A stretch of DNA of 64,000 nucleotides from Bombyx mori (GCF_030269925.1 NC_085133.1:6778001-6842000), one strand, 5' to 3'. Numbered from the stretch's first letter, positions 22,206 to 33,052 are shown. Numbers and translations are program-made. The notes: generated by a model not told the origin, from the letters alone.

Positions 22206-22615
22206 AAGTCGTCGTGGTCTAAAGGATAAGACACCCGGTGCATTTGTATCGAGCGATGCGACCGTGCCTGTGATCGAATCCCGCAGGCAGGTAACATTTT
22301 GTTTTTTTTTATCAAATACGTACTTAATGCATATTCACGAATTAGCACCACGGTGATGGTGATCATTATAATTGGCGTAGTTGCTGGTGGCAGAGCGTCT
22401 TGTGAGTCCGCACGGGTAGGTACCACCACCTCTCCTATTTCTGCCGTGAAACAGTAATGCGTTGCGGCAGCCGTTGTACTTTAAAACTGAGACTTAGATC
22501 TCTTATCTGGAGGTGGGTGGCGCCTTTTACAATGTTTATCTCTATTAGCTTCGGTAATCACTGAATACTAAGTGGGCCGTGAGCTAGTTTAGCGGTTTAA
22601 GCAATAAAATAGGCA
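22206..22615 (+). repeat. Bm1 SINE with complete tRNA-like head
   Basis: Sense. Head starts AGTCGTCGTGGTCTAAAGGA (box A side) and has a box B-like TGTGATCGAATCCCGCAG. Body diverged, with an A-poor tail. Confidence 0.88.
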
Positions 22616-22629
22616 ATCATGCGAATTAG

Positions 22630-22680
22630 CGATCGGTTTGGCTGTGGCATTGCTAATGCCTATGACGGTGTCCATACGTG
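22630..22680 (+). mobile_element. decayed LINE family C fragment
   Basis: GGTTTGGCTGTGGCATTGCT and ATGACGGT resemble the family C tail with many changes. Confidence 0.4.
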
Positions 22681-22689
22681 GGTCACATT

Positions 22690-23935
22690 CTAGGCTGCTT
22701 AAAAAAGTAATTAAAAATCGTGAAGTGATTTATTCTATTTCTCTTGATTTTTCATGCTGTCGGAAAATCAGCGCCCCATTGCCCATTCGTTAGACATTAC
22801 TTAGCCGGTAACCGTTTCCAAGTCTTGATATTTCTCTATTTATTTTGTTTATTTACTATTCCCATTGAAGATTCGAATGTCAAAAAATTTTCTCCTGAAT
22901 CTGGAAGCGAATTCACTAATATCAAGAATCGGCAACTTGTTTACAACGGAATGTCCAATGTTAATGTCAGTGTCGGCGTTTAAAGCCACTTACTTACCAG
23001 TGTAGGATGGTGTACAAATAATATAATAATATATCGTCATATACAATTATGTCATCGTCATTTTTGATCGCTTCATTAGTCGAATGATTATTGACTAGTA
23101 GTCAATAGTATACCATGAAATTCGGATTTATATCTCCTAGATTGAGCCCCCCACTTACACATATTTTGGTGGGTTCACCTACCAAAATGTGTAAGTGGTA
23201 CATCCCTTAGATGCTAACAACAATTTGAATAAAAATCAGGGAATACAAATAGGATTCGATTCCAAGTCAAAGTCAGTATCTTTGTAAAAGAAACACGGAA
23301 GAGAATACGATTGGGGCTATTTAATCTGTAAAGTTCACAGTATTTTACAATAATATGATACGACAAAGACCCGTAAAGCATCGTGTTTCGTTAGAGTCGG
23401 TTTCAGGTCGCATTCCGTGCGGTATCGCCGACGGAAAATGTCAAATCTCAAAATATTTCTAATTAAAGCCGGGGCCGAACCGCGAAAAAATCCGTCGGCT
23501 CCGCTCCGTTTTATTAATTTACAAAATTTTAACAAAACTGTTCGCGGACTATGCGAAAAATTACGCGCCAAATATTTCGGCTTTAATTTTTTGTTGAAAC
23601 GCGGCGATGAGCGAGACAGATGCGCGCGTTCGTTTTGCGTGAGCGAGACGAAAAAAAGCTGTGGATGGCAACGTTTTAAACACGTCATTTAATTTCTGTT
23701 ATTTTATTATCATTCATTTGGTCGTTTTTTTGTCTCACAAACTCATCCATAAACAAGGTGTAAAAAGATTTTTCTCGAAGACGCAATGGGAACAGAATAC
23801 TCCATAATTATCGTTTTTATGTTATGTACAGTATGTATATTTTATGTATATTGCGTCCTTTGTATAGAAATGTAAACTATAGAATCAGTTTTATAGTATT
23901 AGGCAGATAAGAAGGGTGGTTTTGAAGTCTGTGAT
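22690..23935. other. unique sequence with a CpG-rich segment
   Basis: 23400-23690 is richer in CpG than its flanks and open on both strands (minus 117 codons, plus 91), a usual result of base composition. No domain recognised. It could be a promoter-type region; no splice or start signal decides it. Confidence 0.35.
23151..23198. repeat. perfect-looking short hairpin
   Basis: CCACTTACACAT, a TA bulge, then TTTTGGT pair with ACCAAAATGTGTAAGTGG. The stem is about 21 bp with a loop of a few bases. It could be a small foldback element or a small-RNA precursor; the sequence alone does not decide. Confidence 0.7.
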
Positions 23936-23942
23936 TGTACTA

Positions 23943-24339
23943 TCTATACATATAAATAAAATTGGAGTGTCTGTTTGTAATATTGAAATAACCGCTTTTA
24001 ATTAATAGTAATAATAATATTTTAATAGTAATATTGAACTAGCATGCATATGAACACAAATATACGGTACATACACCAAAATAACATTTTTTACAATTTT
24101 TGTCTGTCTGCCTGTTTGTTTGCTCCGGCTAATTTATGGAACGGCTGGACCGATTTTGACGAGACTTTCACTGATAGGTAGCTGATGATATCAGGAGTAA
24201 CTTAGGCTACTTTTGTTAGACTAGCTTCGCCTCGCGGCGTCACTCGCAGTACGAAAATAACCGCGGGTAACATCGCGGGACTCAGCTATCAATAATAAAA
24301 TTTTAATGTTTCCGAAGCGAAGCGAAGGCGGTTCGCTAG
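23943..24339 (+). mobile_element. non-autonomous Helitron
   Basis: Begins TCTATACATATAAATAAAAT, a 5' end I recognise from insect Helitrons, and ends with a GC-rich GCGAAGGCGGTTCG then CTAG. The neighbouring bases are A on the left and T on the right, the AT dinucleotide Helitrons insert into. At 397 bp it has no Rep/helicase. Internal text includes GGAACGGCTGGACCGATTTT. Confidence 0.75.
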
Positions 24340-24625
24340 TGTAGATTAAAATTTTTAATCACGTTTGCTATTTGTTTTGTTGTATCACGAAATACAACGT
24401 ACAAATAAAATGTGAATATCGTGATAAGAACACTATTCAACTATTAGTTTCTGTAATGTAGATAACCGCGAAAGTTTAAAACAATTCATAATTTTTAATA
24501 CTGTTAATATGTTTATTGGGTTTTTTCCTTGAAAATCCTTGAGAGTCTTAAAACAATTTACTTACAATTTCTTTAAGTAAATTACTGAAGATAGTGCTTC
24601 TTGTGAGGCAGTAAGGATAAGGATA
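24340..24625. other. unique AT-rich sequence
   Basis: Nothing supported. Confidence 0.35.
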
Positions 24626-24627
24626 GC

Positions 24628-24805
24628 TACCGGCCCACTGAGTTTTTCGCCGGATCTTCTCAGTGGGTCGCGTTTCCGGTCCGGTGGTAGATTCTGCGAA
24701 GCACTGCTCTTCTTAGGGCCAGTGCTAGCAACACTCCCGTGAGCTCACCTACTAGCTCGGTGAATCTAGAATAACCCCTACAGGTTACTAGAACAAGTAA
24801 TAAAA
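24628..24805 (+). mobile_element. LINE family B 3' end, variant terminus
   Basis: GCCCACTGAGTTTTTCGCCG, UTR core, a 30-base gap near GCTAGCAACACTCCCGTGAG, then CGGTGAATCTAGAATAACCC and a TAATAAAAAAAAG tail. Confidence 0.85.
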
Positions 24806-25063
24806 AAAAGAAAAAAAGTTAGCTTCCGTTCAGCCTATTACTGCCGCGATACGATCATGTACCCGGTTCGTGATGGGATATGCGTTTGCTGTTATGGGGT
24901 TTGCTGTTTTAAAATAGAACATCGACCCTTACTTGTTCCAAGGTGGCTGTTAACATTCACGTGATATCTATGAAATCTTAGCCTCAAGTTAAAGTAAAAT
25001 AAGTGAGATCGTATCGAAAGAACATATACTTACAAAGTGGTCGTGGCCTAAAGGATAAGAAGT

Positions 25064-25455
25064 TTTTTTTGTATTTTTTTTTTATTGCCCTTTTAGGCAG
25101 ACGAGCATACGGCCCACCTGATGGTGAGTGGTTACCGTTGCCCATGGACTTCAGCAATGCCAGGGGCAGAGCCAAGCCGCTGCCTACCGCTTAATACTCT
25201 CCACAAGCCTCGTTTGAAGAAGGACATGTCATAGCGCTCGGGAAACACCGTGGAGGGGAGCTCATTCCATAGCCGGATGGTACGTGGCAAAAAAGACCTC
25301 TGGAAACGCACTGTGGATGACCGCAGTGGCTCCAGGTAGTACGGATGAACTCTACTCCGGTGGCGGGCGGTGCGATGGTAAAAACGAGATGCCGGTATCA
25401 TCTCGAACAATTCCTCAGAGCACTCCCCATGGAACAGATAAGATAACAGATAACA
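25064..25455 (-). mobile_element. LINE family C inserted in a Bm1
   Basis: Bounded by a perfect 10-base duplication, GATAAGAAGT (25054-25063 and 25456-25465). The poly-A tail appears as T-runs at 25063-25083, then the family C 3' UTR and RT C-terminus. An AGATAAC motif repeats near 25436-25455 at the 5' junction, probably filler DNA. 5'-truncated. Confidence 0.92.
25132..25410 (-). pseudogene. reverse transcriptase C-terminus of LINE C
   Basis: The last ~90 codons of a non-LTR RT: FYHRTARHRSRVHPYYLEPL, FQRSFLPRTIRLWNELPSTV ('S.fprti.lWN.LPs.vF') and FFKRGLWRVLSG. The F-x4-RTxxLWNxLP pattern is a widespread LINE C-terminal feature. No catalytic part remains. The reading into the 3' UTR (SAPGIAEVHGQR) shows the stop is UTR-proximal. 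Exact clade not determined. Confidence 0.8.
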
Positions 25456-25924
25456 GATAAGAAGTCCGGTGCATTCGTATCAAGTAATGTACCGATGTTC
25501 GCACGGGTAGGTACCACCAACCTGCCTACTTCTACCGTGAAGCGGTAATGCGTTTCGTTGTGAAGGGTGGGGCAGCCGTTGTACCTACTGTAAAAACTGA
25601 GACCTTAGAACTCATCTCTCAAGATAGGTGGCGGCATTTACGATGTAGATATCTATGGGCTGCGGTAACCACTTAACATTAGGTGGGCTGTAAGCTCGTC
25701 CACCCAACTAAACAATAAAAAAAAACGAATTGGGTAATAAATTGAAACAGAATAGTCTCTTTTAAAGATTTAACTCTCCACCGCAAAATCTTTACCCTCA
25801 AATCCTTATTTGACGGCTCTTTTTTTTGACATAACCACGACGTTTATTTCCGCGCTACAGTGTTGTCAGAATCATAAATTGAAATCACTCTGTCCAAACT
25901 TATGATTTACTCCATCTTGCTAAG

Positions 25925-26580
25925 TCTGATTTAAGTAAGTCACGGCAAGCCTCCTGGACAGAGTCCAGCAAGACAAAGGGGGGCTTATATGCTTGAAGCC
26001 AACCCACCATTCCTACAAAACCATGGTTTTTTTAAATTCAAAAAGAAATCCAAACCTGTTTGTTATATCTGTGCTCTGTAGGCTTCGTCTGGGTCATTGC
26101 TGCTCTCCGATATTTCTACATAAAATTAGAATACGTGACAATTCGTTGTGTGAATGTGGTTTGGACGACGGCAGTATAGATCACATTTTCCTCAATTGTC
26201 GCTTGAACAACTCATTCATATGGGACCAAGTTATTAGCGAACTGAAAATTCAACGGCCGGTAAATGTTCGCCACCTCCTCTCGCTGTTCCCAGACTCCCG
26301 TATTATAAGTGCTTTTATTAAGTTCATAACTACTAACTCTATAAAATTATAATTATATGTAGTGCATTATTCTCTGTACATAAACTTTATTATAATATGT
26401 AAGTTTATGTTTGTTCCAGGCACCATTATTATTGACAAAATTGGATACTTTTCATAATATAAAGTGTGCTTAAATAGCTCGACAATGTTCCATGTGTAGC
26501 CATAACACGACACTGGCAGAAAATGCTGAAAGTATCGGCGGTAAAAGATTGCCATTAATCAAGAGAATAATAATAATAAA
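25925..26580 (+). mobile_element. I/R1-like LINE 3' end
   Basis: A short coding end (to 26352), about 200 bases of AT-rich 3' UTR, and an AATAATAATAATAAA microsatellite tail near 26566-26580. 5'-truncated. Confidence 0.75.
25993..26352 (+). pseudogene. LINE C-terminal zinc-knuckle domain
   Basis: Frame reads LCRLRLGHCCSPIFLHKIRI, then CECGLDDGSIDHIFLNC. The 'R.RlGH......L.ki...D...C.CG...s..Hi...C' pattern is the zinc-binding tail found after the RT/RNase H region of I-, R1- and related LINEs; the C, C, H, C residues are all present. No upstream RT survives, so it is a dead fragment. Confidence 0.75.
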
Positions 26581-26589
26581 TTGAAACAT

Positions 26590-27945
26590 AAAACATGGTA
26601 ATGATATTAATCATCTGAAGTATTTAAACTACATAGTACTATGACAAACAAAGGTTGAGATTTGAAGACATTAGCATTTAAATTTTCTTAATAATGACCG
26701 CGACCGCCGCGAAGCCATTCCGATTCATTTGGTCATTGCAAAAATATAATTTCAAGGTAACACTTCCAATAATTATTACGTAAGTATCGGTATAACCCAA
26801 AAGCAGCATTTGTATCTGACCCACCTGCTTCATCTCCACAGACACAATGAAAGGGCAAGCACAATAAGGGCCCGACCCTCGCCCTAAGATCATCGGTTCT
26901 GGCGATAAAAAAGCCAAAAAATGACATTGGCATTAAATAAAAAAGCGTAAAGATGGCAAAGGTGTCTCAATTTTGGACAAAAAGTTTCGCCAAGGTTAAG
27001 ACCCATGGGAAAGAGTTAGATACGGTAAAAGACTCCCTTTTTCCATAAAAATCTTTAATTTTTTTCTTCTAACTGTTTTCGCAAGGGTACCGTTTGTGTA
27101 TTGTATATTTTTTTTATTTCACCCCTTTTAGGAAGGAAGAGACGTGAGATAGTTTTTTTTCTCAGTTTGATTTATAGTTGTTTGCAGTAATTTGAGATTT
27201 TTACGGAAACTCGTTTTGTTGTAGGAGAAATCCGAATTTATTAACGGTTTTCGCGGTTCTAAAGGTGCTTTGTTATTACGGGTTCTTTTTTTTTTTTGAG
27301 CAAAAAAGTTATGTGCTCGTAAATTTTGTTTGCTGTAAATATCAAAGATTTGCGTCTAGCAATCCTTCGTGATGGACTTATTTACTACTTAAAAATAAAT
27401 AAAAATAAATTGGGGTATTATTATTAATCCTTCCATTTCATGACCCTACTGACCGAACATTTTACTTAACACATTTTTTACATTCCCTAAAATCAGTAGT
27501 CATTGTCCAAAAAAAAACATAATCGTGACCAAGATGACTTTGCACGCGGACAAGAAAGAATTACAGAGAAAAGGTCACCCGGGTCGCAAGTCACACGACT
27601 TCAATGGGATACTTATAAAGGGGTCACGTTATTGTGTCAAATGAGGTCAGTTATAGAGTCTTAAATTTCGCGGGTTTACGTTGGTTTTGTGCGTTTTTTG
27701 GTCATACGATACGTGTGCGACCCAGGGTCAGTCAGACTAGGCTAGTGAGGGGCTTAATAAAAAAATTACAGTTTTATTGAATTCCAATTTTTGTTTGTTC
27801 ATTGAACATAAATTTGTATAGTGTTTTCCTCGCTTTCCACAAGTCGTAATAATAATAATAAAGATAATCAATGTTAAGGTTTTTTCTTCCGTTTACTAAA
27901 TAAAAAAATTGACAGTTTTATTAAATTCCAAATTTAATTTTCATT
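26590..27945. other. repeat-free stretch
   Basis: No recognised mobile sequence. It contains the TATA/Inr candidate at 27.6 kb and several AGGTCA-like half-sites. No exon supported. Confidence 0.35.
27571..27655 (+). promoter_or_regulatory. candidate core promoter with AGGTCA half-sites
   Basis: TATAAAG at 27614-27620 lies 35 bases before the A of an insect-type initiator TCAGTT (27647-27652). That spacing is slightly long for TATA-Inr. AAGGTCACC (27571), GGGTCACG (27621) and GAGGTCAG (27644) are nuclear-receptor-like half-sites. No downstream reading frame confirms a transcript. Confidence 0.3.
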
Positions 27946-27952
27946 GAACATT

Positions 27953-28150
27953 TGCCTACTTCTGCCGTGAAGCAGTAATGCGTTTCGGTTCGAAGGGCGG
28001 GGCAGCCGTTGTAACTATACTTTAGACCTTAGAACTTATATCTTAAGGTGGGTGGCGCATTTACGTCCTAGATGTCTATGGGCTCCAGTAACCACTTAAC
28101 GTCAGGTGGGCTGTGAGCTCGTCCACCCATGTAAGCAATAAAAAAAAAAC
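27953..28150 (+). repeat. Bm1 SINE, 5'-truncated
   Basis: Sense, from TGCCTACTTCTGCCGTGAAG to GCAATAAAAAAAAAAC. Well conserved. Confidence 0.93.
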
Positions 28151-28494
28151 ATACAAATTGCGTAGTGTTTTGTTCGCTTTTCACGAGTCATAATAATTAT
28201 AAACATAGTCAGTATTATGATTTTTTCTTCCGTTTACTATTTTCAATAGACCCTGACCAAAAATAATGTTCTTAATTACTCGAAATTAAATTAGATTGAA
28301 TTGTGAAAATAGTTTGTATCATAACTTGAAAACGGTTCATCAAATCGAAAATAAAAGTTATTTGTCTAATCTATTAGAAAGTATTTTGAGCATACTCCAC
28401 ATCCGACCTGTTTCTTCCCAAAAAGTAATATATCCTTTCGAGCCTTAAATAAAGCACTGATTGTATGATGTGCGTGAATCAGTACGAGTAGATT

Positions 28495-28672
28495 AGGTAG
28501 GGTGTTAGCTTGGATCTGCCGTAAAGAAACCATGTGTTCCGGTTTAAAAGACAAGACCGCTTTTATACGCTTTAGGTCTGCGGACGGGGGCATTCATGTC
28601 TATGGAAACTGGTAACATTTAACACAATAAGTAGACCGTAAGCTCGTGGATTCGTCAAGTCCGAAATAAGAC
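28495..28672 (+). repeat. decayed Bm1 SINE
   Basis: Weak agreement: TCTGCCGTAAAGAAACCATG, TTCCGGTTTAAAAG, CATGTCTATGGAAACTGGTA, CCGTAAGCTCGTGGATTCG. Old copy. Confidence 0.6.
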
Positions 28673-28904
28673 AAACCAATTTTGAAGGACCATTAGGGTT
28701 TTGGCCTTAATAATGAATGAATAAATGATTTATTTTACTTCAGACAACAACAACAACAAGTCCATATGAACGTGTGTACATAGTATCATTGAAACATACT
28801 TAAAATTAACAAAACCAATCAAATAAAAAAGATAATTATTTATTAAAAATAATTTTACAGATTTAAAATATTCCATTCAATGATACTTACTTCGAACCAA
28901 CTAT

Positions 28905-29238
28905 TATTATTATTTAGTCCGCAAGTGAACCATGGTACAATGGTTCAAGTACCAACAGTCATAACGGTCTCTTAATGCCTTCAGGATGCTGTTAGGGCTG
29001 ACCCGGATAATAATGCCAAATATGGAGCAGGATCGGGCTGTAAATCGGTGTACCGGAGGGACGCCGCCCCGTTGAGAGGCTCAAGTACCGCTGATCTGAC
29101 GCTGTGGAAGGAAATTTATGTGAGCTCCTAGTGTCGGACTGGCAAGGTGTTGCGCAGCGCCGGGATTAATGGCAAAGTTTATTGTCGAAGGCCAAGACCC
29201 ACTTGGGGGTCATAGCGCCAGCGCAGTAGTAGTAGTAT
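28905..29238 (+). mobile_element. GC-rich repeat, possible LINE 3' end with (GTA)n tail
   Basis: Composition is GC-richer than the flanks, with blocks such as GGTACAATGGTTCAAGTACC and GACCCACTTGGGGGTCATAG, ending in GTAGTAGTAGTATT. A non-coding GC-rich UTR plus a trinucleotide tail suggests a LINE 3' end. No reading frame or second copy in the window confirms it. Confidence 0.45.
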
Positions 29239-29244
29239 TAGGGT

Positions 29245-29550
29245 TTTTTTTAATTGCTTATATGGGTGGACGAGCTCACAGCCCACCTGGTGTGAAGTGG
29301 TAGGCAAGGTGGTGGTACCTACCCGCGCGGACTCATAAGAGGTCCTACCACCAGTAATTACGCAAATTATAATGTTGTGGATTTCATTTTTATTACACGA
29401 TGTCATTCCTTCACTGTGGAAGTCAATCGTGAACATTTGTTGAGTATGTATTTCATTGGAAAAATTGGTACCCGCCTGCGGGATTCGAACACCGGTGCAT
29501 CGCTCAACACGAATGCACCGGACGTTTTATCCTTTAGGCCATGACGACTT
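29245..29550 (-). repeat. Bm1 SINE with internal deletion and full head
   Basis: Antisense. The 3' block runs to GGTGTGAAGTGG and jumps to TAGGCAAGGTGGTGGTACC, losing about 150 body bases. The head ends at TTAGGCCATGACGACTT. Confidence 0.93.
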
Positions 29551-29707
29551 CAAAGCGATTTTGAAAATCCGAAATTCATGGACTCCGTCATGGAATTCCC
29601 GAAAATTGAGGGATGGCTTCTAACGAATTGCCCAAGGAATTAATTAGTCGACAGAAATTGTTGTGCACTTTTGTGGGATCCGTAAAGTTAAACAACTTTT
29701 TTTTTAA

Positions 29708-29868
29708 GGGGCTAAACGTAATACGTTGCTCTTTGAAGGACGGAACAGCCGCACTACTGTATAAACAGAGACTTTGAACTCATATCTCAAGGTGAGTGGC
29801 ATTTACGTTGTAGATGTCTAGAGGCTCCGGGAAGCACTTAACACCGAGTGGGGCGTGAGCTAATCAAA
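29708..29868 (+). repeat. Bm1 SINE fragment
   Basis: Diverged sense copy (TTTGAAGGACGGAACAGCCG ... TTTACGTTGTAGATGTCTAG). Followed within 15 bases by an antisense copy; the two tails face each other. Confidence 0.8.
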
Positions 29869-29880
29869 TATTTTTAAATA

Positions 29881-30126
29881 TTTTTTTTATTGCTTAAGCG
29901 TGTGGACGAGCTCACGGCTCACCTAGTGTTAAGTGGTTACCGGAGCCCATAGGCATCTACGAAGTAAATGTCCCCACCCACCTTGAGATATGAGTTCTGA
30001 GGTCTCAGTATAGTTACTACGGCTGCCCCACCGTTCAAACCGAAATGCATTACTGCTTCACTGCAGAAATATGCAGGGTGGTGGTACCTACCCGTGCGGA
30101 CTCACATGAGGTCTTACCATCAGTCC
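29881..30126 (-). repeat. Bm1 SINE, 5'-truncated
   Basis: Antisense, from the T-run at 29881 to ACATGAGGTCTTACCATCAG. Well preserved. Confidence 0.92.
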
Positions 30127-30249
30127 AATTCATCTAAGTAATAAAAAAAATTTATACAGACCATCTCTAAACGCGATGCGTAGTTAATTTTACGTCTAGT
30201 GACCGGCATTAATACTGTCGGTGGCAGATGAGCACCCGTTACAATGAGC

Positions 30250-30475
30250 ACTCGTCTTTTTTGTCAGGTACCTTCCGGCTTTGGAATGAGCTCTCCTCCA
30301 CGGTGCTTTTCGAGCACTATGCCATGTCCTTCAAATAAGGCTTATGGATAGTATTTAACGGTAGGCAGCGGCTTGGCTCTGCTCCTGGCATTGCTGAAGT
30401 CCATGCGTGACGGTAACCACTCACCATCAGGAGGGCCGTATGTTCGTCTGCCTACAAGGGCAATAAAAATAGTAA
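30250..30475 (+). mobile_element. LINE family C with RT end
   Basis: CGGCTTTGGAATGAGCTCTC encodes the WNELPS segment of the RT C-terminus, followed by the family C UTR and GCCTACAAGGGCAATAAAAA. It has small deletions in the coding end. Confidence 0.85.
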
Positions 30476-30479
30476 TAAT

Positions 30480-31650
30480 ATTAATAGGTAGTTAGTACTA
30501 GCGTCATTTAAGAATGAGAGCCATGCTAGGTTGTAGCTAATTGTTGGGATAAAGACATCTCATAACACCCGCGAACACCCAGAGGAGATATATTCACCTG
30601 AATAATACTGGATATAAATTTAGAGCTTAGGGATGAACCACGTAAGAATTTTTGTTTCATAAAAATATGTAAATACGAGTTTTTTTTGGAACTATTTTTG
30701 ACAGTCGCACATAAATAATTGCCTAAAATAAATCTTAAGCTGAATACAGATTAACCTTGCGATTTTAAAGTAAGAAACGGGATCTCTCGACCCCTGTAAT
30801 TTCCCACGATTCACCCCAATTTTAGGGTTGTCTCTCTTTAACGCTTTGCGAACATCAAAAACTGAATCATTTTAGGATTGATATCATTAGATCTTTTTTT
30901 TTTTCATTCAGAAATGTAAAAAATGACCCTATTTTTTGATGAGGTCTCGACATTGTGAACTAGGTTTAACCCTATGTTATTTTGAAATTCGATCCAGTTT
31001 TTTTTTTATTGTCGATTTTGACGATGCCTCTAAGAACATTTTCTTGTGAGAACTCAATGTAACTAGTTTAGCCATTATATCTAATTTAGTACGGAAAATA
31101 TGAGTATAATTTATATTTTATAATTAATGTATGTATGTGTACCAAAAGTAGCACCGTTCCCGGAATGGTATGCATTAATTATTTTAGTAATTATTTAATG
31201 TGTATTTAAATATGAACCAATGCTACTTGCTAAGTCGTGCTTGTTCAAGGACGCGAGGTGACGTCCTCAGTGTTGACTGGTATTGGACGTTACTTTTTCT
31301 TTAGCAATACCACACCACATTAATTACGGGATTTCGGGCGGGAACCCGAAGCTATTATTTCTGTAAAAGTGTATAACTTTAGGAGATTGAAATTAAATTG
31401 CTAGAGGCTTCCAGTGAGCTTTCAAAAAGTCTACTGATGTGATGATAAGCTTCGAACATTTTTCTGGAAAATTAATTCGGTTCATATCCTTTCATCCCAT
31501 ATATTTCATTAAGCTAAGATTCACTTTTCATACAGCAGGGTTTCATATAGAACTATATTCCTGGCCATTTCAAAAAAATTAGGATGTTAGAACATCTTTA
31601 TGCTCATTGATGGCCTGAATACAACAAATCATTGTTTATTCCTTGTTTTT
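30480..31650. other. unique sequence
   Basis: No recognised element or exon. A CGGGATTTCGGGCGGGAACC segment near 31327 is locally GC-rich. Confidence 0.35.
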
Positions 31651-31654
31651 TACT

Positions 31655-31760
31655 GCAATTAATGGATAGATGGCGACTGTCAATCTAGTGATAAGAGATT
31701 TCCTTCACCCATCTTGAGATACAAGTTCGATTAGTATTCTCTTGTATAATCGCTATACCA
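31655..31760 (-). repeat. decayed Bm1 SINE 3' part
   Basis: GGATAGATGGCGACTGTCAA, CACCCATCTTGAGATACAAG. Old antisense remnant, with its head possibly at 31900-32012. Confidence 0.55.
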
Positions 31761-31773
31761 GCCGTCAAAAGTA

Positions 31774-31799
31774 AGTAGTAGTAGTAGTAGTAGTAGTAG
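31774..31799. repeat. (GTA)n microsatellite
   Basis: Nine near-perfect AGT/GTA units inside the decayed Bm1 area. Confidence 0.95.
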
Positions 31800-31899
31800 C
31801 CGGGATGACGTTTGTCAATCAAAATTTATAAGCCTTGCGATCTCGACTTTGAGCCTATTATTCTTTCAGCATTAAAGTCATTCATAAAAGCGTGTTGGT

Positions 31900-32012
31900 T
31901 ACGCATCCCATAAAAGAGAAATTAGTACCCGCTTGTGGGATTCGAACGGCATTGTCGCATCGCTCGATATTCGAATAAATCGGGCGTCTTACCCATTAGG
32001 CCACGGCGCATT
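31900..32012 (-). repeat. Bm1 tRNA-like head, decayed
   Basis: Antisense: GTGGGATTCGAACGGCATTG (box B side) and TTACCCATTAGGCCACGGCG (box A side). Read on the minus strand it resembles a tRNA but lacks an acceptor stem, so I call it SINE-derived rather than a tRNA gene. Confidence 0.75.
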
Positions 32013-32014
32013 GT

Positions 32015-32970
32015 AAAGAAAAAAAAACAAAACAAAAACAACTCAAAACGTTTATCTTTACATGAAAAACAAAGACAAGTTCCATTTACATCGAAGTATT
32101 GAACTTATCTTGCCACTTGACATTTCTACTTTGTCGATACAAACGCGAATAACTTATTCGCTTTTAAGGCATCGCTATACTCAATCATCGATATTACGGG
32201 GATCGATAAAAAGGACTCGGAACGTTTCTCGGTAAAAAAAGCGCTTTCGATCCGAGTCCCTCTCGTATGCGATGCTAAAAATAATTTCCAACGTTTTATA
32301 ACAAAAATCGCAATAATTAACTTCGTTACAGACCAATAAATTACAATACGAGAAAGAAATGCTACACGATACGCACACAAGCGCGCAGTCTAGTGACCGC
32401 GGCGCACACACACGCGAATAGGGAGGGGGTGCGACTAATCGGAACGTGTCAATAATTTATCGACGATTTTTGAGACACAGATAAAACTAGATTTTGAAAA
32501 ATCTTAATTAGATTTCTTGTTCCTTGGAACAAAAAATAAGTGATTATCTTAGTTTACTTTTTGTTCTCAACAACGCAGTTTTTTGTTCATGAATTATTAA
32601 CTCTTTAGTCTTGTGGGAGTTCGATGATATTTTATCTACTTTTTATAATGAATATTCTTACACACTTACGGCGTCATGCGTAATGAACTATCGGAGCTTT
32701 GTAAGACCGTTATAGCAAGATTTAAACCTTTTTTACTATTTAAAGCTTATTGAACGATCGATACATCTTTGTCTAATATATAATGGATTAATTGCAATGT
32801 TTATTTGGACTCTAGATAACTTTATTTTAAATTATATAACGGCCTGTAGTTGTCCTTTAGCCCAATCCTTAATAGTTTTTATTGTTAATTGAATATAAAT
32901 TCGATTGGGATGAAACAAGTTTATCTATGAGAAAAATGAAATCTATTGAGATGAAATTTTGAACGAGATT
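32015..32970. other. unique sequence with a CpG-rich patch
   Basis: 32365-32445 is GC-rich with CACACA repeats. Minus frames at 32126-32411 have no recognised domain. Promoter activity possible but unsupported. Confidence 0.3.
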
Positions 32971-32984
32971 TGAAATCGTCGGGG

Positions 32985-33052
32985 TCTTAATCATATCACG
33001 CCCGGTGTATTCGTAACGAGCGATGCAACGGTGTTCGAATCTCACCGGCCTA
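32985..33052 (+). repeat. Bm1 tRNA-like head fragment
   Basis: CGCCCGGTGTATTCGTAACG and AACGGTGTTCGAATCTCACC match the head. The body is lost. Confidence 0.65.

Larger units (their letters stand above)
25034..25727 (+). repeat. Bm1 SINE interrupted by LINE C
   Basis: The tRNA-like head begins at 25034 (GTGGTCGTGGCCTAAAGGAT), is split at 25063 by the LINE, resumes at 25456 (GATAAGAAGTCCGGTGCATT) and runs to the A-tail at 25715-25727. After the head, text jumps from CCGATGTTC to GCACGGGTAGG, so the box B end and the first body segment are deleted. Confidence 0.9.

Noticed and set aside
23335..23692. Opposed open frames of 117 and 91 codons
   Set aside because: Caused by CpG-rich composition; neither strand shows a known motif or codon pattern that favours it.
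31900..32012. Possible tRNA gene on the minus strand
   Set aside because: Box A and box B resemble a tRNA, but no paired acceptor stem is evident and the sequence matches the Bm1 head.
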